The notes under the pieces: model-generated
Database searches by the model: none
Told to the model about the DNA's origin: nothing
Seen by the model: the letters and a program-made list of their open reading frames with translations, nothing else
In this document: positions 28,137 through 36,815 of the stretch, one piece after another
How positions within the stretch are numbered: the stretch's first letter is position 1
Layout of the letters: every line of letters starts with the position of its first letter
Program-made: the position numbers and the translations under genes
From: Gracilimonas mengyeensis
GTDB taxonomy: Bacteria; Bacteroidota; Rhodothermia; Balneolales; Balneolaceae
Length of the DNA: 64,000 bases
Assembly (NCBI RefSeq): GCF_900182705.1
Contig: NZ_FXTP01000002.1
Location: forward strand, 62,001 to 126,000
Direction: 5' to 3'

Positions 28137-29477
28137 TTAAATGTGGTTATTGATGATGTTTTCGAATAGTTCCTGCTTACCGCTCTTCATTTCTGGTTCG
28201 CCATTTTCAAGGGCAATCTTGCGGAGGTCTTCCAGCGATAGCTTGCCTTCTTCAAAAGCTTTTCCGTTACCAGAGTCGAATGAAGCATAGCGCTCAGTAC
28301 GCAGTTTCTTGTAGTCAGAGTTGTTCAGTACGCTGTCTGCTACAATCAGGCTGCGCGCAAATACGTCCATAGCGCCGATGTGGGCGTGGAATAAGTCTTC
28401 TAGGTCTGTGGAGTTACGACGGCGCTTAGCGTCAAAATTTACCCCGCCAGTTTCGAATCCACCGGCTTCAAGGATAACCAGTAATGCTTCAACGGTCTCA
28501 AAAATGTTATTAGGGAACTGGTCAGTATCCCATCCATTTTGATAATCACCGCGGTTGGCGTCAATGCTTCCAAGAAGTCCGGCATCGGCAGCTACTTGCA
28601 GCTCATGCTGGAAAGTATGGCTAGCCAGGGTAGCGTGGTTCACTTCAATATTCAGCTTGAAGTCTTCTTCAAGGCCGTAATTCTTCAGGAAGGCGATCAC
28701 AGTAGCCGCGTCAAAATCATACTGATGCTTGGTAGGCTCCATGGGTTTAGGCTCGATCAGGAAGGTGCCTTCAAAACCATTCTTGCGTCCGTAGTCACGG
28801 GCAGCACTCAGGAATTGAGCCAGGTGATCTTGCTCACGTTTCATTTGGGTGTTCAGCAGGCTCATATAGCCTTCACGTCCGCCCCAAAATACATAATTCT
28901 CACCGCCCAGCTCGATAGTGGCATCGATAGCAGCTTTAACTTGTGTGGAACCGTAAGCCAGTACATTAAAGTCTGGGTTGGTGGCAGCTCCATTCATGTA
29001 ACGTGGGTGGCCAAACAGGTTGGCGGTTCCCCAAAGCAGCTTTACGCCGGAAGCTTCTTGCTTCTCTTTGGCATATTCAACCATAGTTTGCAAGCGTTTT
29101 TCACTTTCAGTGATGGAATCTGCCAGGTCTACCACATCCACATCGTGGAAACAGTAGAAGGGGGTTCCAAGTTTGGTGAAAAATTCAAAAGCAGCATCCA
29201 TTTTAGTTTTAGCTGCAGCGATGGGATCACTTTCCGTTCCCCAGGGATAGGAATGCGTGGGGGCACCAAAAGGATCCTGACCGGTATCGCAGAACGTGTG
29301 CCAGTAAGCGATGGCAAAACGGAAGTGCTCCTTCATGGTTTTGCCGGCTATTTTGCGGTTCTCATCGTAGTATTTGAAAGCAAAGGGATTGTCAGAATCC
29401 GGGCCTTCAAATTCTACCTTATCGATGTTTTTAAAATATTCACGATCTCCGATCAGTGGTTTCATAGAATTGCTCAT
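28137..29477 (-). CDS. xylA: Xylose isomerase
   Basis: 446 residues, the size of class II xylose isomerases. It converts D-xylose to D-xylulose in the cytoplasm with two divalent metals. Motifs: [10 protein letters not shown] with the catalytic His near residue 104, [27 protein letters not shown]-like metal ligands, [18 protein letters not shown] and GSIDANRGD. Start [10 protein letters not shown] gives the standard N-terminus, with ATG at either residue 1 or 5 possible. It follows xylB by 40 bases in one operon. Confidence 0.97.
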   Translation of the reverse strand: MSNSMKPLIGDREYFKNIDKVEFEGPDSDNPFAFKYYDENRKIAGKTMKEHFRFAIAYWHTFCDTGQDPFGAPTHSYPWGTESDPIAAAKTKMDAAFEFFTKLGTPFYCFHDVDVVDLADSITESEKRLQTMVEYAKEKQEASGVKLLWGTANLFGHPRYMNGAATNPDFNVLAYGSTQVKAAIDATIELGGENYVFWGGREGYMSLLNTQMKREQDHLAQFLSAARDYGRKNGFEGTFLIEPKPMEPTKHQYDFDAATVIAFLKNYGLEEDFKLNIEVNHATLASHTFQHELQVAADAGLLGSIDANRGDYQNGWDTDQFPNNIFETVEALLVILEAGGFETGGVNFDAKRRRNSTDLEDLFHAHIGAMDVFARSLIVADSVLNNSDYKKLRTERYASFDSGNGKAFEEGKLSLEDLRKIALENGEPEMKSGKQELFENIINNHI

Positions 29478-29517
29478 TAAAAATTTAGTGATTGTTTAAA
29501 AAGATAGTAGTGGCTTA

Positions 29518-31020
29518 TTAGCTAGTGGTGCCTGCTGTGAATTCTTCTAGTTTGCCTTTCCATGATGCATAGAGCTCATCATATTGCTTCACAAGTTCTG
29601 CATCTGGTTCGATAACATCAATACGCTCAAGGCTTGCAAAAGCCTCTTCAGGGCTTTTATAAAAGCCGGCACCAAGCGCAGCTCCACGAGCTGCTCCAGC
29701 AGCTCCGTCCGTATCATATAATTCGAGTGTGGTTCCGGTTACATTCGTAAATATTTCCCGAAATGCCTTACTCAAAAACAGGTTAGAGTGACCTACCCGT
29801 ATGGTTTCAGATGGAATATTCATAACATCCAGCATCTCAAAACCGATATTCATGGCAAATACAATGCCTTCCAGTCCAGCTCTTATGATGTGAGAGGAGG
29901 AATGGCGGTTAAAGTCCATATTCAATAAATGGGCGCCAACGAATTTGTTTTCTAACACACGCTCGGCGCCGTTTCCAAATGGGAAGAATAAAACACCTTC
30001 AGCGCCGGGTGCAACTTCAGAGGCCATACTGTTCATCTGCTCATAAGGAAGTACGGGCTTAGAAGTACTCAATAGCTTTTTAAGCCAGCTGTACAAAATT
30101 CCGGTTCCGTTAATACAAATAAGGATACCGTTTCTGGATTTCTGCACTTGGTTGTTTACGTGCAAAAAGGTGTTGATCCGGGATTTCTTGTCTGATGCAT
30201 TCTGATCAGTTACAGCATAAATAACACCGGAAGTACCTGCCGTTGAGGCTACTTCTCCAGGCTCCAGTACATTCAATGAAAATGCGTTGTTGGGTTGATC
30301 ACCGGCACGGTAAGTGATTTTTGCTTTGGGATTAAGTCCAAGCTCATCAGCAATATCTTTATCTACCTGGACGTCAGCACCAATAGCAGGTACAGTGTCT
30401 GCAATCAAATCTTTGGAGAGTCCGTAATAGTCAAGCAGCTTCTGGTTTACTTCTTTTTCTTCAAAATCCCAAAAGACACCTTCGGATAAACCGGTTTCTG
30501 TAGTAGTAATTTGTTTACTTAGCCGCATAGCGATAAAATCACCGGGCAGCATAAATTTATGCGCCTTCTCAAATACTTCAGGCTGATTCTCTTTTACCCA
30601 AGCCAATTTGGAAGCGGTAAAGTTGCCCGGAGAGTTCAGCATATGACTTTGGCAATACTCGGGGCTGAGTTCTTCGTAGGCCTTGCGTCCCAAGTCAACG
30701 GCACGGCTATCACACCAAATGATGGAGGACCGCAGTACTTCCTGGTTTTCGTCAACCAGAACCAAGCCATGCATCTGGTAAGAAATGCCAATGGCTTCAA
30801 TATCTGTCGGGTTAATACCCGGTTCCTTTGAAAGTAGTTGAAGAGCTGTTTTAAAATTACCCCACCAGGTTTCAGGGTTTTGTTCGGCCCAGCCGGGATT
30901 GGGTGCATCAATTTTCATTTCTGCTTCCGGATAAGTGACTGAAGCAATTACTTTGCCGTGTTCAGGATTCAGCAAGCTTAATTTTATGGAAGAGCTACCA
31001 AGGTCAATGCCTAAATACAT
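29518..31020 (-). CDS. xylB: Xylulokinase
   Basis: 500 residues, FGGY kinase. It phosphorylates D-xylulose to xylulose 5-phosphate with ATP. Visible are the N-terminal phosphate motif YLGIDLGSSSIKLSL, the YQMHGLVLVD substrate segment, TAGTSGVIYAV in the C-lobe and the DGAAGAARGAALGAG stretch near residue 440. It is the first gene of the xylBA operon. The conserved operator and TATACTA box at 31235-31309 lie upstream, leaving a leader of roughly 200 bases. Confidence 0.95.
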   Translation of the reverse strand: MYLGIDLGSSSIKLSLLNPEHGKVIASVTYPEAEMKIDAPNPGWAEQNPETWWGNFKTALQLLSKEPGINPTDIEAIGISYQMHGLVLVDENQEVLRSSIIWCDSRAVDLGRKAYEELSPEYCQSHMLNSPGNFTASKLAWVKENQPEVFEKAHKFMLPGDFIAMRLSKQITTTETGLSEGVFWDFEEKEVNQKLLDYYGLSKDLIADTVPAIGADVQVDKDIADELGLNPKAKITYRAGDQPNNAFSLNVLEPGEVASTAGTSGVIYAVTDQNASDKKSRINTFLHVNNQVQKSRNGILICINGTGILYSWLKKLLSTSKPVLPYEQMNSMASEVAPGAEGVLFFPFGNGAERVLENKFVGAHLLNMDFNRHSSSHIIRAGLEGIVFAMNIGFEMLDVMNIPSETIRVGHSNLFLSKAFREIFTNVTGTTLELYDTDGAAGAARGAALGAGFYKSPEEAFASLERIDVIEPDAELVKQYDELYASWKGKLEEFTAGTTS

Positions 31021-31234
31021 TCAAAAACCTATTATTTAAATATTAGAGAATTAGTGACTCCATGTTACAATTACCTGCAAACCTTAAATGAGGTTGATTG
31101 CTAATACGCAAATTTGTGCATATTTATTCAGAAATTTGCCTAAATGTCAGGCAGGCAATCATGCTGAAATAATACCAGGCATAACGATTATAACCATTAT
31201 TAATACGTTGGTAAAAACACAGCTAAGACAGGCA

Positions 31235-31309
31235 TAGTATATTTAAATAGAGAAAAAAAAGAAACCACATTTGAGCAAAAAAACGATTTTTTTGCGTAAA
31301 ATTTGCTCA
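31235..31309 (-). promoter_or_regulatory. Composite xylan-regulon operator and promoter of xylBA
   Basis: Read on the minus strand, TGAGCAA-ATT-TTACGCA (31309 to 31293) is followed by TTGCTCA (31278 to 31272), giving TGAGCAA-N24-TTGCTCA, 38 bases. TATACTA (31241 to 31235) starts 37 bases after the start of the second arm, as in the two receptor promoters. Confidence 0.75.
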
Positions 31310-31317
31310 CTTAGAAA

Positions 31318-32343
31318 TCAGGCCAGTTCTTTGTCTTTCACAAGGGTGCTGGATTGTCTCACTTTTAGTGAAACCGGTACCATACTTACGATGCCCTGGT
31401 GCTCTATAGGTTTCTTGAGCCGGGAAAGTAAATTATCGATAGTATTCTCTGCCAGGCGGGTATAATTGGTTTCTACAGAGGTCAGGCGTGGATAATGGTT
31501 TTCGCACATGGGAAGGTTATCATAACCGACCAAAGCAACATCATCGGGGAAGGTGTATCCTGCTTCACGGGCTGCTTCCATGAACCCAAAAGCCATGGCA
31601 TCGTTGGCAGCAAATACGGCATCCGGTTTTTCATCCAGTTGATGGAAGGCATGAAAGGCGCGTATGCCGGCTTGTAGGGTGTAATCCCCTTTAAAGTCCC
31701 ATAAAAGGTTGGCATCGTCTTTTCGTTTAATGAAGTCCATAAACCCATTGGTTCTGAATCGTGCCTCTGGCATTTCATGCGGACCTTCAATGATGCCGAG
31801 TTTTCTAAACCCTTGCTCAAACAAATGCTTTGCTACCAGTGATGCACCTTGGTAAGCATCAAAGGTAACGGTGTCAAGCACGGAATTATCGATATTGGAA
31901 CAGGAGATTACGGGGAAATCCTTGGGCGTTGCATGCAATATGTGCAGATACTGCTCTTCCTTAAGCTCAGGCACAAAGATAACAGCCGCTGCATATCCGA
32001 GGTTTCGCAGCTTCTCTATCAGGGAGCTTACAGAGTCAATATCATGAGTAACACTAAAAAGGCTGACCGTTACTTTCTTGGTGGTAGCGGCTTCCACAAA
32101 GCCATTGAAAAAGGAGGCGTAAAATTCTCCAGGGTGTAATTGAGTGATCAGCGCAATATTAGGGGGTTGGTCTTTAGGGAGCTTTCGGCCGTTAGTTGGT
32201 AAGGGGTATCCGAGTTTGTGTGCACAGGCTAAAATTTTTCGTCTGTTCTTTTCAGAAATGCGTCCTTCGCCCCTAATAGCTCTGGATATAGTTGAAACCG
32301 AAAAATTGGTAGCTTCGGATATGTCCTTAAGTGTTACTTTCAT
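31318..32343 (-). CDS. LacI-family transcription regulator of the xylose/xylan genes
   Basis: 341 residues. The N-terminal helix-turn-helix (VTLKDISEATNFSVSTISRAIRG) and hinge (ILACAHKLGYPLPTNG) are followed by a periplasmic-binding-like sensor domain (about 62-341). It lies between xylBA and the GH10-GPH operon, so xylose, xylobiose or an aldouronic acid is the likely effector. An imperfect palindrome of the same type as the other operators (32362-32378) lies 19 bases before its start, suggesting autoregulation. Its ligand and sign of action cannot be read from the sequence. Confidence 0.93.
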   Translation of the reverse strand: MKVTLKDISEATNFSVSTISRAIRGEGRISEKNRRKILACAHKLGYPLPTNGRKLPKDQPPNIALITQLHPGEFYASFFNGFVEAATTKKVTVSLFSVTHDIDSVSSLIEKLRNLGYAAAVIFVPELKEEQYLHILHATPKDFPVISCSNIDNSVLDTVTFDAYQGASLVAKHLFEQGFRKLGIIEGPHEMPEARFRTNGFMDFIKRKDDANLLWDFKGDYTLQAGIRAFHAFHQLDEKPDAVFAANDAMAFGFMEAAREAGYTFPDDVALVGYDNLPMCENHYPRLTSVETNYTRLAENTIDNLLSRLKKPIEHQGIVSMVPVSLKVRQSSTLVKDKELA

Positions 32344-32713
32344 GTAGTTGGAATGTTAGACTGCGCAATATTTGCACACATATGTGGAAAAATATTTGAA
32401 ACCCAAAATAATACTTTAATCGGTTACTTAGCAAATAACCACCCCTCAGAGTATCTTTTTAGGTGCATTTTGTATTCACGTAATTAAACAAAATTTTGCG
32501 CATAAAGAAAGCCCTGCCAATTAAACATTGTGTAGTCTTGTTTTTGGGTAACAAGTTATTAGGCGTGGTGTCAGAGATGTTTTTTATCATTTCTCCAACA
32601 ATTTCTACCCTAAGTCAAGGTTCATTTCTGTAGTGCATAATTGTGTTTTAAAAACTTTAAGAGTGAGAAGATTATTTCACCACACCGTTGGAAGAAAATT
32701 CGAGAATGATCTG
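32344..32713. other. Intergenic region upstream of the LacI-type gene
   Basis: 370 bases without a gene, holding the operator-like palindrome at 32362-32378, a lone half-site TTGCGCA at 32496-32502 and AT-rich sequence. No clear terminator for the GH10 operon was found. Confidence 0.5.
32362..32378 (-). promoter_or_regulatory. Operator-like palindrome before the LacI-family gene
   Basis: TGCGCAA-TAT-TTGCACA matches itself at 6 of 7 arm positions and fits the TGNGCAA-N3-TTGCNCA pattern of the other sites. It is 19 bases from the start codon, a position suited to repression. Confidence 0.6.
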
Positions 32714-33931
32714 TTAGTTGCTATTCCTGTCAGCTAATCTGATAAGAGCATGCAGTGCGGGCTTGGGTTCCTTATTTCTGTCAAACAACAAAGGATAATT
32801 GGTTTGCTCAAAAGGCAGATAATTTAACCAGGATCCATCATCCGAAACACCCCACAAGGTTACGCGCGTTAAGATGTCGCTATGTTTCAGGTAGATTTCA
32901 AAAAGATCCGTGTAGACATCCGTTAGTTTTTGCTGAACGGAATCGGGCAGGCCCTCCCGGTAGATGTCGCGCTCTTTGTCATCTTCATCATATTGGTATA
33001 CGGAAGCGGGGAGTACATTTAAATCCAGCTCGGTGATCATTACGTCTATTCCAAGATCAGCAAATTCGGTGATGGATTTTTCAATTTGATCCAGTGGGGG
33101 AAGGTTGTTAATGCTAAAGTGACTTTGAGAACCTACACCGGAAATAGGCACGCCGGCTTCGATCATCTCTTCAAGATACTCATGGATTCCTTGGCGTTTC
33201 TCCGGATCTTCCATGTGGTAATCGTTGTAATACAATTGGGCATTGGGATCGGCTTCATGCGCAAATTCAAAAGCTTTTTGGATGAAGTCTTCCCCGATGA
33301 TATTAAACCATTTAGATTCCCGGAAACTGCCGTCGCGGTTAAAGGCCTCGTTTACCACATCGTAGCCAAAGATTTTGCCTTTATAGCGACCCACGATGGT
33401 ATGGATATGATCACGCATGCGTTCCAGCAGAGCTTCGCGGCTTAATTCGTTGCCTTCCTCATCTTCGAACACCCAATCCGGAGTTTGTGCATGCCATACC
33501 AGGGTGTGGGCAACTACTTTTTTACCATGAGCCTGGGCCAATTCAACCAGTCGGTCTGCCGCTTCAAAATCATACACGCCGGGTTCGGGGTGAATCTCTT
33601 CCCACTTCATCACGTTTTCCGGGGTGATGACATTGAAGTGTTTTAGCCCAACAGCTAAACCTTTGGGATCGGTGATGATCCGTTTCTCCACAAAATAACC
33701 GCGGGCACCAGAGCGCTCCACCGTATGGGCGGCAACCGGATCACCTGCAAGAATCTGTGCACGGTTTAGTGCCGTTCCAATCAGGAAGGCATCTTCATAT
33801 GCTTTGTACAGAGGTTCTGTGTCTGGATTTTGTGCTTGTATTGTAGTGCTGAGGCCGGTAAAGAAAAGGAGGCCCAACAGAAATACTGAAATAAAAGCTA
33901 AAGTGGTCTTCTTAAATTTGGAAAAGATCAT
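32714..33931 (-). CDS. Secreted GH10 endo-1,4-beta-xylanase
   Basis: 405 residues: signal peptide (about 1-34, ending TIQAQ) then one complete GH10 barrel. Motifs in order: NVITPENVMKWEEIHPEPG, VVAHTLVWHAQTPDWVF, GYDVVNEAFN with acid/base Glu195, YYNDYHMED, GVGSQSHF, ITELDLNVLP with nucleophile Glu301, and RVTLWGVSDDGSWLN. Retaining hydrolysis of beta-1,4-xylan. It is last in the predicted operon SDR-GH67-GH10-GPH-GH10. Its 34-residue signal is of Sec type, probably giving a soluble periplasmic or exported enzyme, whereas its paralogue at 35576 is a lipoprotein. Confidence 0.95.
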   Translation of the reverse strand: MIFSKFKKTTLAFISVFLLGLLFFTGLSTTIQAQNPDTEPLYKAYEDAFLIGTALNRAQILAGDPVAAHTVERSGARGYFVEKRIITDPKGLAVGLKHFNVITPENVMKWEEIHPEPGVYDFEAADRLVELAQAHGKKVVAHTLVWHAQTPDWVFEDEEGNELSREALLERMRDHIHTIVGRYKGKIFGYDVVNEAFNRDGSFRESKWFNIIGEDFIQKAFEFAHEADPNAQLYYNDYHMEDPEKRQGIHEYLEEMIEAGVPISGVGSQSHFSINNLPPLDQIEKSITEFADLGIDVMITELDLNVLPASVYQYDEDDKERDIYREGLPDSVQQKLTDVYTDLFEIYLKHSDILTRVTLWGVSDDGSWLNYLPFEQTNYPLLFDRNKEPKPALHALIRLADRNSN

Positions 33932-34096
33932 GCTAAAAAGGGTTAGGTATACTTCCCGAAACAGCGGAAGAACATTGTGATTTTTTGCTTAAGTACCGAA
34001 AAAAGAACGGTCAGACTACAGAAGCTCATCTTTAGAAGAATGATGTCTATAGACCTGACCGGTTTAATAAGTTGAACTATTTATAATTGCCAAAAA

Positions 34097-35485
34097 TTAT
34101 TCAAGTTCGCCACGTCGAGCTTCAAGATCATTTTCAATTTGATCCATTTTTTCACCGTCAAGCGGATAAAATACCATGAGCAATGCTCCACAAATACCAA
34201 CAATTGCACTTATCACACCTGCTAAAAATACGATACCAAATAAGGATTCTTCGGTTTGTACCTGATTGGCCTGGAAATCAAAATAAGCGAGTAACCAGCC
34301 CGTGAGAGCACCGCCAATAGCTACGCCCATCTTGAGAGCAAAAAGGGAGGCCGCCATAATCAATCCGGTAGCACGGCGTCCAAATTTCCATTCTCCATAA
34401 TCGGCAGTATCTGTGTAAATAGCCCACTGTAATACAGAAACCGGACCAAAGAAAAAGCCGGAAATAATGTTACTGATATAGATTAGCTCATCTTGCGATT
34501 GATCAAGGAAAAAGAAAGGCAAACAAAAACCGGCACTTAATCCAAGCGACCATACGTACGTTTTCTTTTTATCAAAAATAGCAGCAATATATTTGGTAAG
34601 AACAGCTCCGGCCAAAGTTGCCAAAGCACCACTTGTTAAAAACGATGATTTACTGGAGCCTATGCCAACAGCTTCAAAAAATGATACAGTGTGATCTGCC
34701 AGATAATAATCAACAAGATAAGGAGAAGAGCCCCCCTTAATAACTACATACATCAATTGGAATACGGTAGCTCCGGCAATTAAAACCCAGGGTTTATTAG
34801 CCAATAAATCTTTCCAGTCAGTGGAAAGGTCAATCTTTTGTTCTTTACTTGGCTGAACACGTTCTTTTGTAGTAAAGAAAGTGAAAAGGAACAATCCGGT
34901 AGCTACAACACCGTATAGCCCCATCGTCCACATCCAACCAATCTGTTCATTTCCATTTCCAAAAAACTCAACAAATTGTTCCGTTAACCCCGTTACCACT
35001 AAAAGGCCTAAATATGCAGCTACGAAACGGTAAGAGGAGACACCCGTCCGTTCGATAGAATTCGGGGTTATTACACCCATTAAAGCAGCATATGGTACAT
35101 TTATAGCAGTATAGACGGCCATCATCAAGGTATATGTTACGTACGCATATACAATTTTTCCGGTATCACTAAACTCGGGAGTGATGAACATGAAAAAACC
35201 AATCACACCAAAAGGAACTGCAAGCCAAAGCAGGTAAGGACGGAATTTACCGTATTTTGTTTGAGTACGATCAGAGATGAATCCCATTATGGGGTCGGTT
35301 ACGGCATCAAAGATACGCGTCACCAGAAACATGGTACCTGCAACGGCTGCAGAGATCCCGAACACATCGGTATAGAAAAACAGCAGGTAATTTACGAAGG
35401 TCTGGAAAAACAGATTGGAAGCACCATCTCCTGCACTGTACCCAACTTTTTCTAGTATGCTAATTTTGGCTCTTTCTTTCTTCAT
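34097..35485 (-). CDS. GPH-family sugar/cation symporter (XynT/MelB-like)
   Basis: 462 residues with about 12 membrane helices. The N-terminal GYSAGDGASNLFFQTFVNYLLFFYTDVFGI and RIFDAVTDPIMGFISDRTQTKYGKFRPYLLW are the classic glycoside-pentoside-hexuronide signatures, including the Asp pair that binds the coupling cation in MelB. Flanked on both sides by GH10 xylanases, it most likely imports xylose, xylobiose or aldouronates into the cytoplasm. The 3' gap to the next GH10 gene is 165 bases, with no obvious terminator. Confidence 0.95.
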   Translation of the reverse strand: MKKERAKISILEKVGYSAGDGASNLFFQTFVNYLLFFYTDVFGISAAVAGTMFLVTRIFDAVTDPIMGFISDRTQTKYGKFRPYLLWLAVPFGVIGFFMFITPEFSDTGKIVYAYVTYTLMMAVYTAINVPYAALMGVITPNSIERTGVSSYRFVAAYLGLLVVTGLTEQFVEFFGNGNEQIGWMWTMGLYGVVATGLFLFTFFTTKERVQPSKEQKIDLSTDWKDLLANKPWVLIAGATVFQLMYVVIKGGSSPYLVDYYLADHTVSFFEAVGIGSSKSSFLTSGALATLAGAVLTKYIAAIFDKKKTYVWSLGLSAGFCLPFFFLDQSQDELIYISNIISGFFFGPVSVLQWAIYTDTADYGEWKFGRRATGLIMAASLFALKMGVAIGGALTGWLLAYFDFQANQVQTEESLFGIVFLAGVISAIVGICGALLMVFYPLDGEKMDQIENDLEARRGELE

Positions 35486-35575
35486 TGAAATCTAATTATG
35501 GGTTATTCAATTGGTTGGTTTACACAAAAATGAAATTAATTTTGATTCTCTTTGTCTGCCGGTTTCAGGTTTTGC

Positions 35576-36715
35576 CTAATTATTTTGCTTTTGCTTCTCA
35601 TTTACAATAGCATCAAAGGCAGGCTTGGGTTTGCCTTCCCGGTCAAGTATTAACGGATAATTGGTACGGCCGGGAATGGGCCAGTTATTTTTCCAGGAAC
35701 CTGCATCGGTAACACCCCAGAAGGTGACGCGATTAATGTTGTCACTATGCTTCAGAAAAATGCGGAAAAACATGGCATACTGATCAGCTTGCTGCTGAGC
35801 CACAGAGTCTGGCAATCCCTCGGTATAAGGGTTTAATGCATCGGTCAGCTCCGCATCCGACATTGCCCCAACATCAGCTCCACGATAATCAGAGGCTGAA
35901 GGTAAAACGTCCATATCCAGCTCGGTGATGGCTACCACGCCCAGTTCACTAAAGCGGGTAATGCTGTTCTCGAGTTGTTCTTCGGTAGCATAATCCAGGC
36001 CATAATGACCTTGCATGCCGATCCCGGTAACCCGTGCCCCCTGCTCTTGTACGGATTTGATCAACTCATAAACGCCCTCTCTTTTGGGAGCGTCGTTGAG
36101 TGAATAATCATTATAGTACAATTCGGCTTCGGGATCCGCTTCATGCGCAAACTCAAAAGCTTTAGCTACATAATCTTCTCCAATAATTTGATACCATAAA
36201 GACTCCCGCATGGTGCCGGCACTGTCACTAATGGCTTCGTTTACTACATCCCATCCATCCACTCTGCCTTTGTATCGGCCAACCACAGTTTGGATGTGAT
36301 CGCGCATACGATCCAGCAGGGCTTCGCGATCCAACAGGTTTCCGTCTTCATCTCTGAATACCCAGTCAGGGGTTTGGCTGTGCCATACCAGGGTGTGCCC
36401 AATAGTATACATGTCATTTTCTTCCGCAAATTCAATAAAAGCATCAGCCAGTTCAAAATCGTATACGCCCGGTTCAGGGTGCAGGCGCTCCCACTTCATA
36501 CTGTTTTCGGCAGTTAGCGCATTAAAATGCTTCTTAACCAATTCAATGCCATCTTTATTTCGACCGGTAAAAAAACTGGGGTTTACTGCTGCACCGATGT
36601 AAAAGTCATCTTTAAATACTTCTTTAAGAGACGGGGCGCTGTCTTCTTTTTGTTGGTTGGATGTGCACCCAAAAGCCAAAATGCCAAGTGCCAAAAGTAA
36701 AAGTGAAAATCGCAT
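35576..36715 (-). CDS. GH10 endo-1,4-beta-xylanase lipoprotein
   Basis: 379 residues with lipoprotein signal MRFSLLLLALGILAFGC (Cys17), so probably anchored to a membrane. Complete barrel: NALTAENSMKWERLHPEPG, TIGHTLVWHSQTPDWVF, GWDVVNEAIS (acid/base Glu160), YYNDYSLND, GIGMQGHYG, ITELDMDVLPSA (nucleophile Glu265), RVTFWGVTDAGSWKN. The close family resemblance to the gene at 32714, with different export signals, suggests a division of labour between compartments. It lies 100 bases after GH67. Confidence 0.95.
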   Translation of the reverse strand: MRFSLLLLALGILAFGCTSNQQKEDSAPSLKEVFKDDFYIGAAVNPSFFTGRNKDGIELVKKHFNALTAENSMKWERLHPEPGVYDFELADAFIEFAEENDMYTIGHTLVWHSQTPDWVFRDEDGNLLDREALLDRMRDHIQTVVGRYKGRVDGWDVVNEAISDSAGTMRESLWYQIIGEDYVAKAFEFAHEADPEAELYYNDYSLNDAPKREGVYELIKSVQEQGARVTGIGMQGHYGLDYATEEQLENSITRFSELGVVAITELDMDVLPSASDYRGADVGAMSDAELTDALNPYTEGLPDSVAQQQADQYAMFFRIFLKHSDNINRVTFWGVTDAGSWKNNWPIPGRTNYPLILDREGKPKPAFDAIVNEKQKQNN

Positions 36716-36815
36716 AGCTAATTAATTAAGTGGTTTGATAAACCTGCAACGGTTTTGGATAACATTGTGTCAGTCAAATTGCTGCGAGGTCAATAAATTT
36801 CTTTTTGGTTGATGA

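Noticed and set aside
29470-29476. TTGCTCA word at the xylA start, as an extra operator
   Set aside because: It encodes the first codons of XylA (ATG AGC AAT in reverse), has no partner arm, and xylA is already served by the xylB promoter.
28539-29480. Long open frame of 313 codons opposite xylA
   Set aside because: It lies fully antisense to xylA, has no family resemblance and is explained by the codon use of the real gene.
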